64,000 bases of DNA from Lysinibacillus sp. SGAir0095 (GCF_005491425.1 NZ_CP028083.1:3672001-3736000); one strand, 5' to 3'; positions 38,531-47,696 are shown, counted from the stretch's first letter. A program made the numbers and translations. The notes: a model not told the origin generated them from the sequence alone.

Positions 38531-38607
38531 CTTATAAACTCCTTTTTTCTTATAATTTGCTTTACTTCATTGTCAACATTTGCACATCTCTTTTCGTAGA
38601 AGTGTAA

Positions 38608-38642
38608 TAAAAAAGCTATCCCAGTTATAGATAGGGATAGCC
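38608..38642 (-). terminator. Riboswitch expression-platform terminator
   Basis: GGCTATCCC / GGGATAGC stem with T6 on the minus strand, 25 nt after the aptamer and 78 nt before the first gene. Confidence 0.9.
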
Positions 38643-38659
38643 AAATAATCATTTATTAT

Positions 38660-38746
38660 TACTTTTGGCAACCCGACTATCATTATCCAATAGGATTTTA
38701 GACTCGTAGTTTTGCGTCCTTACCTTTCGATAAGTTTGCCTTTTTC
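38660..38746 (-). promoter_or_regulatory. c-di-GMP-I (GEMM-I) riboswitch aptamer
   Basis: Minus strand reads AAAGGCAAACTTATC-GAAA-GGTAAGGACGCAAAACTACGAGTCT ... ATGATAGTCGGGTTGCC. It has the class I signatures: GGCAAAC, a GNRA-capped P2 hairpin (CTTATC-GAAA-GGTAAG), GGACGCAAA, a P3 arm that can receive the tetraloop, and GTCGGGTTGCC closing P1. The core is 38740-38667. The terminator follows, so control is transcriptional; whether ligand turns the operon on or off cannot be decided by eye. Confidence 0.93.
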
Positions 38747-38792
38747 AGTTTTATTAAATAGTACTAATCTCACGCTAATATATTACTAATTC

Positions 38793-38821
38793 ATTATAAA
38801 TTACTTGTAATTTTTTGTCGA
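38793..38821 (-). promoter_or_regulatory. Promoter of the c-di-GMP-riboswitch operon
   Basis: -35 TCGACA (38821-38816), 17-bp spacer, -10 TATAAT (38798-38793): a near-consensus vegetative promoter about 50 nt before the aptamer. No SigD-type GCCGATAT is visible. Confidence 0.7.
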
Positions 38822-39011
38822 ACTAAGATTTTTTCCATCTTTTTCATGATGCCCAAAAGGGCGAATAGTCTTAATGGATTGACCTATTATACGATTATTA
38901 ATTGGATTTTGGGGTAGATAGTTAGAGAGTAAACAAATTCCTTTGTATCGGGATATTATTCCTAATTGAATGCCAATATTTATAAGCAATCATAAGGAGG
39001 ACAAACAAATA

Positions 39012-40268
39012 ATGAGAAATTTTTTACTGACCTTAGTGGCATTAACTTTGTGGATTTGCTTTCCTGCAAATTCAATCGAAGCTAAGACAGACACATATAC
39101 TATTACACCAAACAGCGAAACATATAACAGAAATTTCATGAACAACTCAACCTACAATAAGTATACGAAACATTATTTTTTAATTCGTTCGTATCTCGAG
39201 CAACTAGAAGAATCACGTGGAGGCACACTCGTATTAGAAAAAGGAACTTATACGGTGTCAAACGTATTATTCGTACCTTCCAATGTAACGATTAAACTAG
39301 AAGATGGCGCAAAGATTGTAAATGGACATGAAACTGGTACTTCAAGGGAGCCTAACAAATCAATTTTTCAATTGATCCGGCCCTCTCTCGGAAAAAAAGA
39401 GAGTGTCTATGGCGAATACGAGGGTGAAAAAAACATTTCGATCATTGGATCTGGTACAGCGACGATTGACTTGAATTTCGTAAAGGATGGGATTGCTATT
39501 ATTGCCGGCCATAATCAAAATATCCGAATCCAAAATATTAATTTTCTAAACATGTATTCCGGCCATTTTATTGAAATTGATGCTACAAAAGATGCTGTGA
39601 TAGCCAATAATAAATTTTTGAATTCAAAACCTTCTCCAACAAGAATAAAAGAAGCGATTAATCTCGATACTCCTGACAAATTAACCAATGGCTGGAGTTC
39701 TAAGTGGAGTGAGTTTGATAAAACACCCAACTCCAATATCACGATAGAAAATAATGTTTTCTACAACCTGGACCGGGCAATCGGTACACATAAATATTCC
39801 GGCGAGAAATATCATGACCAAATTCATATTAGAAATAATAGAATAGAGAAAATGCGCATGGATGCCATTCGCGTGTTGAACTGGAGCAATGCTACGATTG
39901 AAAACAATTTATTTAAAGACGTTGACCCCGGTAAATACAACGCTAACAGAGGGATACTGGCAAGTGGTGCCATCAACCCAACTTTCCGAAATAATCTGTT
40001 TGAAGATATACCCCGCGCAATGCAATTCACAGCTTGGAAAAACAGCGATTCAGGCTCTGACTATGGTGTAACATTTAATGAATTAAGTGAAGAAAATAAA
40101 GAAGCTCTCTCTACAAATTGCATTATTCATTCTGTAGAGAATTACATCCGTATTAATCGTAAATCGATAAGTGTCGATAAAGAAAATACTGACTTAATAC
40201 CCGTGCAAACAGATTTCTCCTGTTTTATCAGTAGAGAGTTGATACTATCCAAAAACCTCGGATTTTAA
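39012..40268 (+). CDS. Secreted right-handed beta-helix protein
   Basis: About 418 aa. Signal peptide (FLLTLVALTLWICFPANSIEA, cleavage after IEA). Mature protein: a pectate-lyase-3-like start (FLIRSYLEQLEESRGGTLVLEKGTYTVSNVLFVPSNVTIKLEDGAKI) then parallel beta-helix coils (ISIIGSGTATIDL, IRIQNINFLNMYSG, AVIANNKFLNS, ITIENNVFYNLDRA, IHIRNNRIEKM, ATIENNLFKDV, PTFRNNLFEDI). Such proteins bind or cleave polysaccharides; catalytic residues are not identifiable, so lyase activity is only possible. ATG at 39012 with AAGGAGG upstream starts the signal peptide; the ATG at 38970 has none. Divergent from the c-di-GMP operon. Confidence 0.82.
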   Translation: MRNFLLTLVALTLWICFPANSIEAKTDTYTITPNSETYNRNFMNNSTYNKYTKHYFLIRSYLEQLEESRGGTLVLEKGTYTVSNVLFVPSNVTIKLEDGAKIVNGHETGTSREPNKSIFQLIRPSLGKKESVYGEYEGEKNISIIGSGTATIDLNFVKDGIAIIAGHNQNIRIQNINFLNMYSGHFIEIDATKDAVIANNKFLNSKPSPTRIKEAINLDTPDKLTNGWSSKWSEFDKTPNSNITIENNVFYNLDRAIGTHKYSGEKYHDQIHIRNNRIEKMRMDAIRVLNWSNATIENNLFKDVDPGKYNANRGILASGAINPTFRNNLFEDIPRAMQFTAWKNSDSGSDYGVTFNELSEENKEALSTNCIIHSVENYIRINRKSISVDKENTDLIPVQTDFSCFISRELILSKNLGF

Positions 40269-40360
40269 TACAAATAAAAAAACCTCTAATACATTCACCC
40301 TTTGTAAACAACTAGTAAATGCAAAGATACTAAGATAAAAACAATTCGTAAATTGATAAC

Positions 40361-40405
40361 AAAAAAGAGGATTTCAGTAATTATTCCTTACTGAAATCCT
40401 CTTTA
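40361..40405. terminator. Bidirectional terminator between beta-helix gene and LmrB-like pump
   Basis: AAAGAGGATTTCAGTAA / TTACTGAAATCCTCTTT stem, about 17 bp and perfect, between convergent genes. Confidence 0.9.
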
Positions 40406-40446
40406 ATAACTATTTTACTAGATTTTTGCAAGTTTGTTTCACTAAA

Positions 40447-41901
40447 TTACATCTGATGCTCTACATTTACACGTTTAACGAACAGAGAAATGACAAAACC
40501 GATAATTGCCATAATAATCGCAAAGATGAATGCGTCCTGAACTCCTGCTGTGAACGCAAGCAGAGGATTTAGCGGATTCGCTTGATCTTCTGGCGTAAAC
40601 GATTCTAAACCAGAAGACATTATAGAGATGGCGACAGCTGTCCCTATTGCTCCGGCAACCTGCTGCAACGTATTCATAATAGCTGTTCCATCAGGATACA
40701 GCTCACGCGGCAACTGATTCAGGCCATTGGTTTGCGCCGGCATCATGATCATGGAAATCCCTATCATTGTAATGATATGCATAGCAATAATAAACGCGGA
40801 GCTCGTCTCGATTGTTATAGTCGAGAATCCAAACATTGCTCCAAGTAAGATGAAAATCCCAATTCTAACGAGCCATTTCGGTCCGTACTTGTCAAACAAA
40901 CCACCCATAACTGGCGACAAAACCCCATTGATAATTCCGCCTGGCAAAAGAAGAAGACCAGCTGCAAACGTAGTAAGTGCAAGTGACGTTTGTAAGTAGA
41001 GCGGTAAAAGAATCATCGTTGATAACATAACCATCATACAAACAAGAATCAATAAGAGACCAATTGTAAACATTGGATATTTAAATGCTCTTAAATTAAG
41101 CATTGGCTGCTGCATTTTCGTTTGGCGAATTGAAAACAGTATTAAGGAAGCAACACCGACGATAATGGCGATAATAACGGTTGGACTTCCCCAGCCGCCG
41201 CCTTCTCCCGCACTGCTGAATCCAAACACGATTCCGCCAAATCCAAGAGTCGATAATAATATAGAAAGAAAATCAATTTTTGGCTTGGTTGGTGTTCCAA
41301 CGTTCTGCATAAAAAATAAACCAAAAATAAGTGCTCCGACTAATAGTGGAAGCGAGATCCAGAAAATCCAGTGCCATGTTAAATTATTAATAATAATGCC
41401 TGAAATAGTCGGACCAACAGCCGGTGCAAACATAATAACAAGACCTATGATCCCCATAATGCGACCGCGTTTATGTGGCGGGATAATTAATAGCATTGTA
41501 TTAAACATTAACGGCAATAATAAAGCTGTTCCGATTGCCTGTACAACACGCGCAATCATTAAAACCGCAAAAGTTGGCGCAATAGCCGCTATTAACGTTC
41601 CTATAATTGACGCAATAAGTGCTGTAAAAAATAGCTGCCTTGTAGTAAACCATTGCATGATGAGTCCTGAAACAGGTACAAGAATACCTAGTGTAAGTAG
41701 GTAGCCTGTAGTTAACCACTGTGCTGTTGTTTCATGTATCCCAAAATCATTTATAAGATTTGTTAATGCCATATTTAGGGCTGTCTCACTAAACAAGCCA
41801 ATAAATCCAGCAACAACAAATGAGATAATGATTGGTACAACTCGTAAATCACCAATATTTATCTCTCCAGCTTTTACTTGCTGTGTATTACTCATTTCCA
41901 T
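40447..41901 (-). CDS. DHA2-family MFS drug exporter, LmrB-like
   Basis: 484 aa, 14 predicted membrane spans; motifs LFSETALNMALTNLINDFG, W-TTGYLLTLGILVPVSGLIMQWF, ARVVQAIGTALLLPLM and the motif C region GIIGLVIMFAPAVGPTISGIIINNL. It differs from the MFS at 30586 but belongs to the same family. AGGAG lies 7 nt before the ATG. It follows its TetR-type regulator with a single-base gap, the B. subtilis lmrA-lmrB arrangement, so export of lincomycin-like compounds is possible but not shown. Confidence 0.9.
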   Translation of the reverse strand: MEMSNTQQVKAGEINIGDLRVVPIIISFVVAGFIGLFSETALNMALTNLINDFGIHETTAQWLTTGYLLTLGILVPVSGLIMQWFTTRQLFFTALIASIIGTLIAAIAPTFAVLMIARVVQAIGTALLLPLMFNTMLLIIPPHKRGRIMGIIGLVIMFAPAVGPTISGIIINNLTWHWIFWISLPLLVGALIFGLFFMQNVGTPTKPKIDFLSILLSTLGFGGIVFGFSSAGEGGGWGSPTVIIAIIVGVASLILFSIRQTKMQQPMLNLRAFKYPMFTIGLLLILVCMMVMLSTMILLPLYLQTSLALTTFAAGLLLLPGGIINGVLSPVMGGLFDKYGPKWLVRIGIFILLGAMFGFSTITIETSSAFIIAMHIITMIGISMIMMPAQTNGLNQLPRELYPDGTAIMNTLQQVAGAIGTAVAISIMSSGLESFTPEDQANPLNPLLAFTAGVQDAFIFAIIMAIIGFVISLFVKRVNVEHQM

Positions 41902-41902
41902 T

Positions 41903-42496
41903 TTATTTCTCCTCTTGTCTCTCTTGACTTCTTTTTAACAATAAAGATAACGGCTTTGTAATCTTTCTCAATGGATTTCCATCCTGATATGTAATCGATA
42001 AAATGCATGCGCCTTCTATCATCGCCGCTATGGTTATTCCTAGTTCTTCCGCCTGTTCTCTTTCAAACCCATACTGAACAAGGATTTGAGCATGTAAAGA
42101 CTGTAGATCCTTGAAGACCATTTCACATGAATAACGTAGATTCTCATGTGTAAATGCTGTTTCCGATGCGATTAATCCAATTGATAACCCATCTATACAA
42201 CTTCTCATGTCAAATACAGCAGCTACATTATAAAGATAATATTCGAATGCTTCTGCTGCTGAATTTTTTCCTGTTAAGTCCTTTTCCGCTCCTTCCAACA
42301 GAAGCTTTCTCATCATCGAGATCGCTTCGATGGCAATTTCTTCTTTTCCGTTAGGGAAGTGATAATAAATTGAACCTTTGGGAGCACCACTTTCTTCAAT
42401 GATTTGATTAAGCCCTGTTCCGTTATAACCTTGTCGTTGAAAAAGCCGTGTTGCAGTTTGCAAAATGACATCCCTTGTGTTTTGTTTTTCCTTCAT
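41903..42496 (-). CDS. TetR-family regulator, LmrA/YxaF-like
   Basis: 197 aa. N-terminal helix-turn-helix ATRLFQRQGYNGTGLNQIIEESGAPKGSIYYHFPNGKEE is the LmrA/YxaF subfamily form (GTGLN, APKGS-YYHFP-GKE). The C-terminal domain (about 80-190) includes IEGACILS near the end. It is co-transcribed with the pump and probably represses the pair; a candidate box lies upstream. Confidence 0.9.
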   Translation of the reverse strand: MKEKQNTRDVILQTATRLFQRQGYNGTGLNQIIEESGAPKGSIYYHFPNGKEEIAIEAISMMRKLLLEGAEKDLTGKNSAAEAFEYYLYNVAAVFDMRSCIDGLSIGLIASETAFTHENLRYSCEMVFKDLQSLHAQILVQYGFEREQAEELGITIAAMIEGACILSITYQDGNPLRKITKPLSLLLKRSQERQEEK

Positions 42497-42520
42497 CCAA
42501 AGCCCACTCCCGAAAAAAAT

Positions 42521-42542
42521 TATAGCAACCGGTCTAGAGTAT
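42521..42542 (-). promoter_or_regulatory. Candidate LmrA/YxaF-type operator
   Basis: Minus strand CTCTAGACCGGTTGCTATA, 25 bp upstream of the regulator start. The core TAGACCGGT recalls the TAGACCRGTC-like boxes reported for B. subtilis LmrA/YxaF (from memory). Partly palindromic. Confidence 0.5.
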
Positions 42543-42602
42543 GTTAACGAATTTTTTTTTGTGAGTCAACAAGAATGACTTTAACTTTATATAATCTTTA
42601 CA

Positions 42603-42707
42603 ATGGAATTCAGCCGTATAGCATTCGAACAGATTATGGATAGGCTAGGTCATTCAGACGATCAAAACACCAAAAACGGCTAGTCCCACATTACACGAGA
42701 AATGAAA
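42603..42707 (+). pseudogene. Remnant of a tyrosine recombinase (phage/ICE integrase) C-terminus
   Basis: Plus-strand frame reads ... EQIMDRLGHSDDQNTKNG, an in-frame TAG at 42681-42683, then SHITREMK. Integrases of Bacillus phages and ICEs end in a stretch like IMDRLGHSDDKTTKNVYLHVTKEMK, which aligns residue by residue across the stop. No upstream catalytic region is left. The only trace of a mobile element in the window; it lies in the 329-bp gap between lmrA-like and YqcI-like genes, which otherwise holds one family hairpin. Confidence 0.65.
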
Positions 42708-42709
42708 AT

Positions 42710-42748
42710 GAAGCTTCCTAAAAGTTTTCACAACTCTTGAGAAGCCTC
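42710..42748 (-). terminator. Family-type terminator, copy C (YqcI/YcgG gene)
   Basis: GAAGCTTCCTAAAAGTT ... CTTGAGAAGCCTC, stem with two mismatches, about 78 nt after the stop at 42826. Confidence 0.75.
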
Positions 42749-42825
42749 GATTTAATTTGCTATGTTATTTTTCATTTCTTTAACGATAAAGTATAAAGCG
42801 CTAGGGAGGTAAATTACTGCGCCGA

Positions 42826-43689
42826 TTATTTTTCTTGCTTTAAATAGCTCAGCACCCGATGATAAGGACATTTTGATAACGAAGTATCATCATCTCTCAA
42901 AAAATATTGTCTCCACTCAAAGTTATCTTCGGCACCGTAACTTTTCAAGTCTGGATGGATAGGGACCACATCATAGTTGACCAATCTTTCACGGACTTTC
43001 GCTTTAATGTTTCGAGCAAAACTCTCCTTCCTATTAAATTCCTGCAGTACCCACCGAGGGGTGATGGCCAGCATCATTACATCAAAATGCCGACTTTGAC
43101 GGTTAACGTTTGCAGGAGTTGCGCAATACATAAAGTATTTTTCCCCATTAAAACAAAACTCCCATATTGGATTGTGAGGATCCATTGGGATTTCAGCAGG
43201 CCATTCAGTTGAGTCGATTGCCGTTAAGCCACTAAGTTGCTTCCAAAATAACTGTTCATAATCCTCCACCGTATAGGTCTCCCTAAGATCCTTAGGTGTT
43301 TGATAGAAAATAATTAGCGAGGTGTAGGAACCGAAATTTCTAGATTCGCTGGTGAACAGGCTCAGTAGGTGTGCTAGCTCATTTAATGTGTCATTTCTCT
43401 GCGGGTCTCCAACAAATCCATAACGCAATTGGTTCTTAAAAAAACCAATTGTAGCCGGAATACATGGAAAAGGCCGGTTCTTATCACTCATCTTTGCAGA
43501 AAACTTCTCTAGTACCGTTCGTTCCCAATTGTTTAGCAATTGTCGATGTGAAGGGGCATCCATATATAAATCTCTCACGTTGTTCAACTCCCATTCTTTC
43601 ATCAGTATATTCAAGGGCCTAAACAAATGAGAGATGTCCAGGGATAAATGGGCGACCCTCTTGTATTGGTAGATCTCCCCATGATCCAA
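42826..43689 (-). CDS. YqcI/YcgG-family protein
   Basis: 287 aa, no signal peptide. Family motifs: FPCIPATIGFFKNQLRYGFVGDP (about 74-96), DPHNPIWEFCFNGEKYFMYCATPANVNRQSR (about 169-199), ITPRWVLQEF and the C-terminal KCPYHRVLSYL. The family has a few conserved Cys/His/Trp and no known activity. GAGG lies 10 nt before the ATG. Monocistronic between two family-type terminators. Confidence 0.82.
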   Translation of the reverse strand: MDHGEIYQYKRVAHLSLDISHLFRPLNILMKEWELNNVRDLYMDAPSHRQLLNNWERTVLEKFSAKMSDKNRPFPCIPATIGFFKNQLRYGFVGDPQRNDTLNELAHLLSLFTSESRNFGSYTSLIIFYQTPKDLRETYTVEDYEQLFWKQLSGLTAIDSTEWPAEIPMDPHNPIWEFCFNGEKYFMYCATPANVNRQSRHFDVMMLAITPRWVLQEFNRKESFARNIKAKVRERLVNYDVVPIHPDLKSYGAEDNFEWRQYFLRDDDTSLSKCPYHRVLSYLKQEK

Positions 43690-43714
43690 TAACCTCTATC
43701 CACGACGTAACAAT

Positions 43715-43757
43715 AAAGAAGCTTCCCAAAAGTTTCAATACTAATGGGAAGCTTCTT
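43715..43757 (-). terminator. Family-type terminator, copy D (ABC exporter operon)
   Basis: AAAGAAGCTTCCCA / TGGGAAGCTTCTTT perfect 14-bp stem with loop AAAGTTTCAATACTA, about 86 nt after the stop at 43843. Confidence 0.88.
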
Positions 43758-43842
43758 TAGATTTCAGTTTTCAAGATTGTCAGGGAATTCATTACTTTTC
43801 TATAATTACATTAAAAATTGTTTAGCGAATGCCAATAAAAAA

Positions 43843-44610
43843 TTAGAACCCATTATCCACTAACCATTTCATAAGCTCTTCTTCTCTTTGCTTATTATCT
43901 TCTTGTCTTGCATCGAATTTACGCATTTTCTTCTGCGCAATAATTTTTCCATCTACCATAAACAGGATTCTTTCTGTTTTTGCTGCCACCTTTACATCAT
44001 GCGTAACAAGCATTACCGTTGTCCCATTATTATTAATCTCTGCAAGAATTGACATAATCTCTTCTGTCGATTTGGAATCTAGTGCTCCGGTCGGTTCGTC
44101 TCCAAATATGATATCCGGATCATTTATTAATGCCCTACAGATGCCTACTCTCTGCAGCTGTCCACCAGAGGCTTGCGTGATATTATGATTTGCAAGTTTT
44201 TCAATCCCTGTCATTTTCATCAGTTTTTTTGCTTTTTGATGTACGGCATTTTTATCCGCATCTTTTGATACAAGTGCAGGAAACATAACATTGTCAATCA
44301 ATGACAGATTCTTTAATAAATTAATATCCTGAAAGATAAATCCCATTGATTTCAGTCGAATCTTGGCCAATTCTTCTTCTTTTAGATGATCAATTTCTCG
44401 ACCATTAAATTTCACACTACCAGCAGTAATTCTATCCATACCACTAATATTATAAAGGAGTGTAGTTTTCCCGCTTCCCGATGGTCCCATAACCGAAACG
44501 AATTCTCCTTCTTCAATCTCCAGGTTAACATCCTTTAAGATATGAATCTCATGACCTTTCCCCAATACTACTTTTTTGTTCATGCTACTTGCTTCAATTA
44601 TATTGGTCAT
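43843..44610 (-). CDS. ABC transporter ATP-binding protein (MacB/LolD type)
   Basis: 255 aa. Walker A GPSGSGKTT (about 42-50), Q-loop FIFQDINLL, signature ASGGQLQRV, Walker B IIFGDEPTGALD and switch VTHD. The GDEPTGALD form is typical of the MacB/BceA exporter class. The C-terminal 30 residues are basic/acidic and extra. AGGAGG lies 7 nt before the ATG. It follows the large permease gene by 149 nt and must energise it. Confidence 0.93.
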   Translation of the reverse strand: MTNIIEASSMNKKVVLGKGHEIHILKDVNLEIEEGEFVSVMGPSGSGKTTLLYNISGMDRITAGSVKFNGREIDHLKEEELAKIRLKSMGFIFQDINLLKNLSLIDNVMFPALVSKDADKNAVHQKAKKLMKMTGIEKLANHNITQASGGQLQRVGICRALINDPDIIFGDEPTGALDSKSTEEIMSILAEINNNGTTVMLVTHDVKVAAKTERILFMVDGKIIAQKKMRKFDARQEDNKQREEELMKWLVDNGF

Positions 44611-44759
44611 CTATATTCCTCCTATGTCAAATATACCTATCAAAGTCTATTTCTTCTGAGGGTCTTGGAATGCTTCTTTAGAAAAACAATTGTTGTCTAT
44701 ACTTAAGGGATGTATTCCATAACAGCAGAAAATACCCTGGGTCCTCACCTTAAGTACTG

Positions 44760-47114
44760 TTAGCTTCTTAAAAGGACAGATAAATCCTTTTTTATGGCTA
44801 CCTTACAGGACATTAATATCGTCAATCCAACCACTACAATCAACACTAACGGACAAAGCAACCAGGTCTGCCATACAATATGAACAAATTCAATTTTTGC
44901 CGCTCCCATAGAGGTCATGGCCATACTGACAAGAAATTCTCCTAGAAGATTCGAAGCCAGAACTCCAAGAATGATTCCCGCTACCAGTACCAACAGTGTA
45001 CCTGCCATATATTGATGACTAATTTGCATTGAAGTTAATCCCAAACTTCGCATGATGGCAATCTGGGACATATCTTTTGAGAGTAACATTCGAAGGAATA
45101 ATGCCGTGATTAATATAGCTATGATGATCGCGATTGAGATTCCGGCTATTACTACGGTACCCATCTGCGCTATGATATTTCCAAGCGTCTGCTGCGTATA
45201 TTCTTTGATATCATTTACCTGTGCAGTACTATAAACATTCTGGTAATAGTCCAATTTTTCACGAATATCAACACCTTCAGCCAAATCCATACTCACAATG
45301 TACCAAAGAACGGCCTCTTCATTTATCCCAAGACTCGTATGCGCCTTTGCTGTTTTGCCCCCGTTTGTAATATCCTGATAAATACCCGTAACTGTTAATG
45401 TCCGTTCTTCCCCACCTACCTTGACGGTTACTTCATCTCCTACTCGCTTATTTAATCCGTCTTTTGCGGCATTGGCGAAGGAAAGCGAGATTTCTCCTTC
45501 CCCCTCTGGTGCTCTGCCTTCCAAATAGTTTAATGGAAATACAGTAAAATCCCCGATTTCAATATTAATATAGTTCCAGGAACCATCGTCATTCTTAACT
45601 TGGTAGGAACTTGTTACGTAGGTTGCAAACTTTTCAATATCATTATCATTTTCTAAATCTTCCTGCAGTTTTATAAAATCTTCCGCAATACGATCGGTTC
45701 TTCGAAGATCGATTCGCACATCGTGTTTTCCTATTCCCATATAGGAGGAAAACTCTGGTGAACTTAGGGTGTTATAAATATTTACTGGAAGTATGACAAT
45801 GAACGTACATACAATAAAAATAACAAACAGCAGCCTATATAATTTGAAACGTTTCCACACATCCACAAGCCCCATGTAAATATTCGTGCTGAAGAATTTG
45901 TTCTTTATCAATTGGAAACTATGTTTTCTGTTCTTTCCGCTATCTATAGAGTCTCCCCTTAATGCATCCACCGCGGAAATTTTATCAATTTTTTTCAGTA
46001 CTCGCTTGCAGTACATCACAATCATGAAATATACGAGTAGTGGAGCAATAAGCGATGATAAGTATTTTAAATTTCCTGATAAATCGGAAGAAATATATAG
46101 CCTAATATTTCCGTTTAACAGATTTATCGTTGCAAAGGAAAGCAGATAACCCATCGTACCGGCTACTAATGACATGGCCCGGTATTTATTAAGATATACC
46201 TTCTTTATGTCCTCTTTGGATATTCCTATTGCTTTCATAACACCGATTTCTCTTAGATCTTCATCTATCGTTGCCACAAATATAAGCCTGATACAGAGCA
46301 AAGCTATGATGATTAGCAAAATACTGATAAGAATTATGACCATTGCAACTGCAACATCTGACATAGCATTAAACAACAGAAACATCTTTCCTCCGATTGT
46401 AGGACCGTTTGCCGGAAGACCTGCCTCGATATATGCTGTCTGAACAGTATCAACATCTCCGTTTTCATTCATTTTGAATTCAATCAAGTATTCCATTCCC
46501 CCTGGTCCCATCACAAACATGTCATAAAAGTCATTATAATTAGTAACAAATCTTTTGGAGGAAGTAAGGGAAGAGTTCATTTCAAAATCTCTTGCATAAT
46601 CTGAAATGACAAACTCTTTTTCATACCCATTGCTTTTCACTGTAATCGTATCACCTATTTTTAAGTCATACTGTTCCATGAAATAGATGGGCACAGCTAC
46701 GAACCCTTCCTTAACATCCAGCTTTTCATTGTCCAGGTTCAATATAAAGTCAAATTTACTATTCTGAACAACAAATGAAATATCCTGTATCGTGCCGGCC
46801 AATGTTTGATTTTGACCAATATGAATATTGCTTCCATCTACATTTTGGAGAATCATCGTCTCCTGCATCGCTATATGTTCACGGTATTGAGCAGTGAATT
46901 GGTCAATTGCAGCCTGGTCATATTCTCCGGTATGCATCTGCGCGATATCAGCTGGTACTGCACGTTCCTCCAGTTTCGACATCGACTGAATCAAAGTGGT
47001 CATATTATTTACTGCACTTGTTGCCAAGGTAACTGCCATCGTTATAAACAATAGAACGGATATAGTTGAAATCTTATTCCTGATGAAATCGTTCTTTACA
47101 ATTTTTAGAAACAA
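44760..47114 (-). CDS. Large FtsX/MacB-type ABC permease
   Basis: About 784 aa: TM1 (about 20-40), an extracellular MacB-PCD-like domain (to about 250), three membrane spans (about 265-385) with the FtsX sequence REIGVMKAIGIS, then TM5 (about 425), a second extracellular domain (about 450-635) and three C-terminal spans with IAIMRSLGLT. This ten-span layout is that of bacitracin/lantibiotic or lipoprotein-releasing exporters; no sensor kinase or response regulator is adjacent. TTG at 47114 is chosen because AAGGAG lies 8 nt upstream and it begins FLKIVKNDFIRNKIS; ATG at 47171 has no ribosome-binding site. Substrate unknown. Confidence 0.85.
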   Translation of the reverse strand: MFLKIVKNDFIRNKISTISVLLFITMAVTLATSAVNNMTTLIQSMSKLEERAVPADIAQMHTGEYDQAAIDQFTAQYREHIAMQETMILQNVDGSNIHIGQNQTLAGTIQDISFVVQNSKFDFILNLDNEKLDVKEGFVAVPIYFMEQYDLKIGDTITVKSNGYEKEFVISDYARDFEMNSSLTSSKRFVTNYNDFYDMFVMGPGGMEYLIEFKMNENGDVDTVQTAYIEAGLPANGPTIGGKMFLLFNAMSDVAVAMVIILISILLIIIALLCIRLIFVATIDEDLREIGVMKAIGISKEDIKKVYLNKYRAMSLVAGTMGYLLSFATINLLNGNIRLYISSDLSGNLKYLSSLIAPLLVYFMIVMYCKRVLKKIDKISAVDALRGDSIDSGKNRKHSFQLIKNKFFSTNIYMGLVDVWKRFKLYRLLFVIFIVCTFIVILPVNIYNTLSSPEFSSYMGIGKHDVRIDLRRTDRIAEDFIKLQEDLENDNDIEKFATYVTSSYQVKNDDGSWNYINIEIGDFTVFPLNYLEGRAPEGEGEISLSFANAAKDGLNKRVGDEVTVKVGGEERTLTVTGIYQDITNGGKTAKAHTSLGINEEAVLWYIVSMDLAEGVDIREKLDYYQNVYSTAQVNDIKEYTQQTLGNIIAQMGTVVIAGISIAIIIAILITALFLRMLLSKDMSQIAIMRSLGLTSMQISHQYMAGTLLVLVAGIILGVLASNLLGEFLVSMAMTSMGAAKIEFVHIVWQTWLLCPLVLIVVVGLTILMSCKVAIKKDLSVLLRS

Positions 47115-47696
47115 AATTATATCTCCTTCCAATAAGACTGTTTTTAGACTTGAACTTACCAGAACCATCATACTAAATGGAAATTATTAGAAAAACATAC
47201 TTGAGCCTAATCTTTACTAAGACCACAGACCTATTTAGTAATTTGACTATGAGAGAAAATTAGAATAATTAACCAAAGTAAAAGAAGGGAAGCGAACGAG
47301 TTACAATTGCTTTTTTCGTTTAGAGAATGAGAAGATGATAATTTACTGAATCGTTATGGGGTTTTAACGTACTTTTACTACCGAGAGATGCTAGTGTATA
47401 GCGCTGAGGAAATTGGATTTGATTGGCATAGCCATGTAGATAAATAAATTCCGAAAGTAGGATTCATGTCACCAAACAAAAAAGCTTCCCACAAGTTTCA
47501 AGCTCATGGGAAGCTTCATTTAATTATTTTATTCTCAGGGGAGGCGTGGGTTATTACAACATACCACCCGTAGATTTGAAAAATCATTTATCGAAAGAAA
47601 ACGAATCATTTTGTACATCCTTCACAAGTAAATATATAACAATATGCGTTGATATTTATAGACCATATTTCTATCCTCAGAGTCCTGCTGCCACTT
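47115..47696. other. 580-bp gap with hairpin copy E and a short possible gene relic
   Basis: Holds family hairpin E (47482-47517) and a stop-bounded plus-strand frame (47331-47447) that reads like protein (NRYGVLTYFYYREML, AEEIGFDWHSHVDK) but has no start, ribosome-binding site or recognised family. Probably a decayed gene; otherwise nothing is seen. Confidence 0.4.
47482..47517 (-). terminator. Family-type terminator, copy E (glycosyltransferase cluster)
   Basis: AAGCTTCCCA / TGGGAAGCTT stem with loop CAAGTTTCAAGCTCA and T6 on the minus strand; about 180 nt after the last glycosyltransferase stop. Confidence 0.8.

Noticed and set aside
38801..38989. 62-codon minus-strand frame upstream of the riboswitch
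   Set aside because: Overlaps the riboswitch promoter and has no ribosome-binding site.
41165..41704. 179-codon plus-strand frame
   Set aside because: Antisense of the LmrB-like MFS gene; proline/isoleucine-rich translation with no family resemblance or ribosome-binding site.
47331..47447. Stop-bounded frame ending GFDWHSHVDK
   Set aside because: Reads like protein but has no start, ribosome-binding site or recognised family; kept only as a possible relic in the gap entry.
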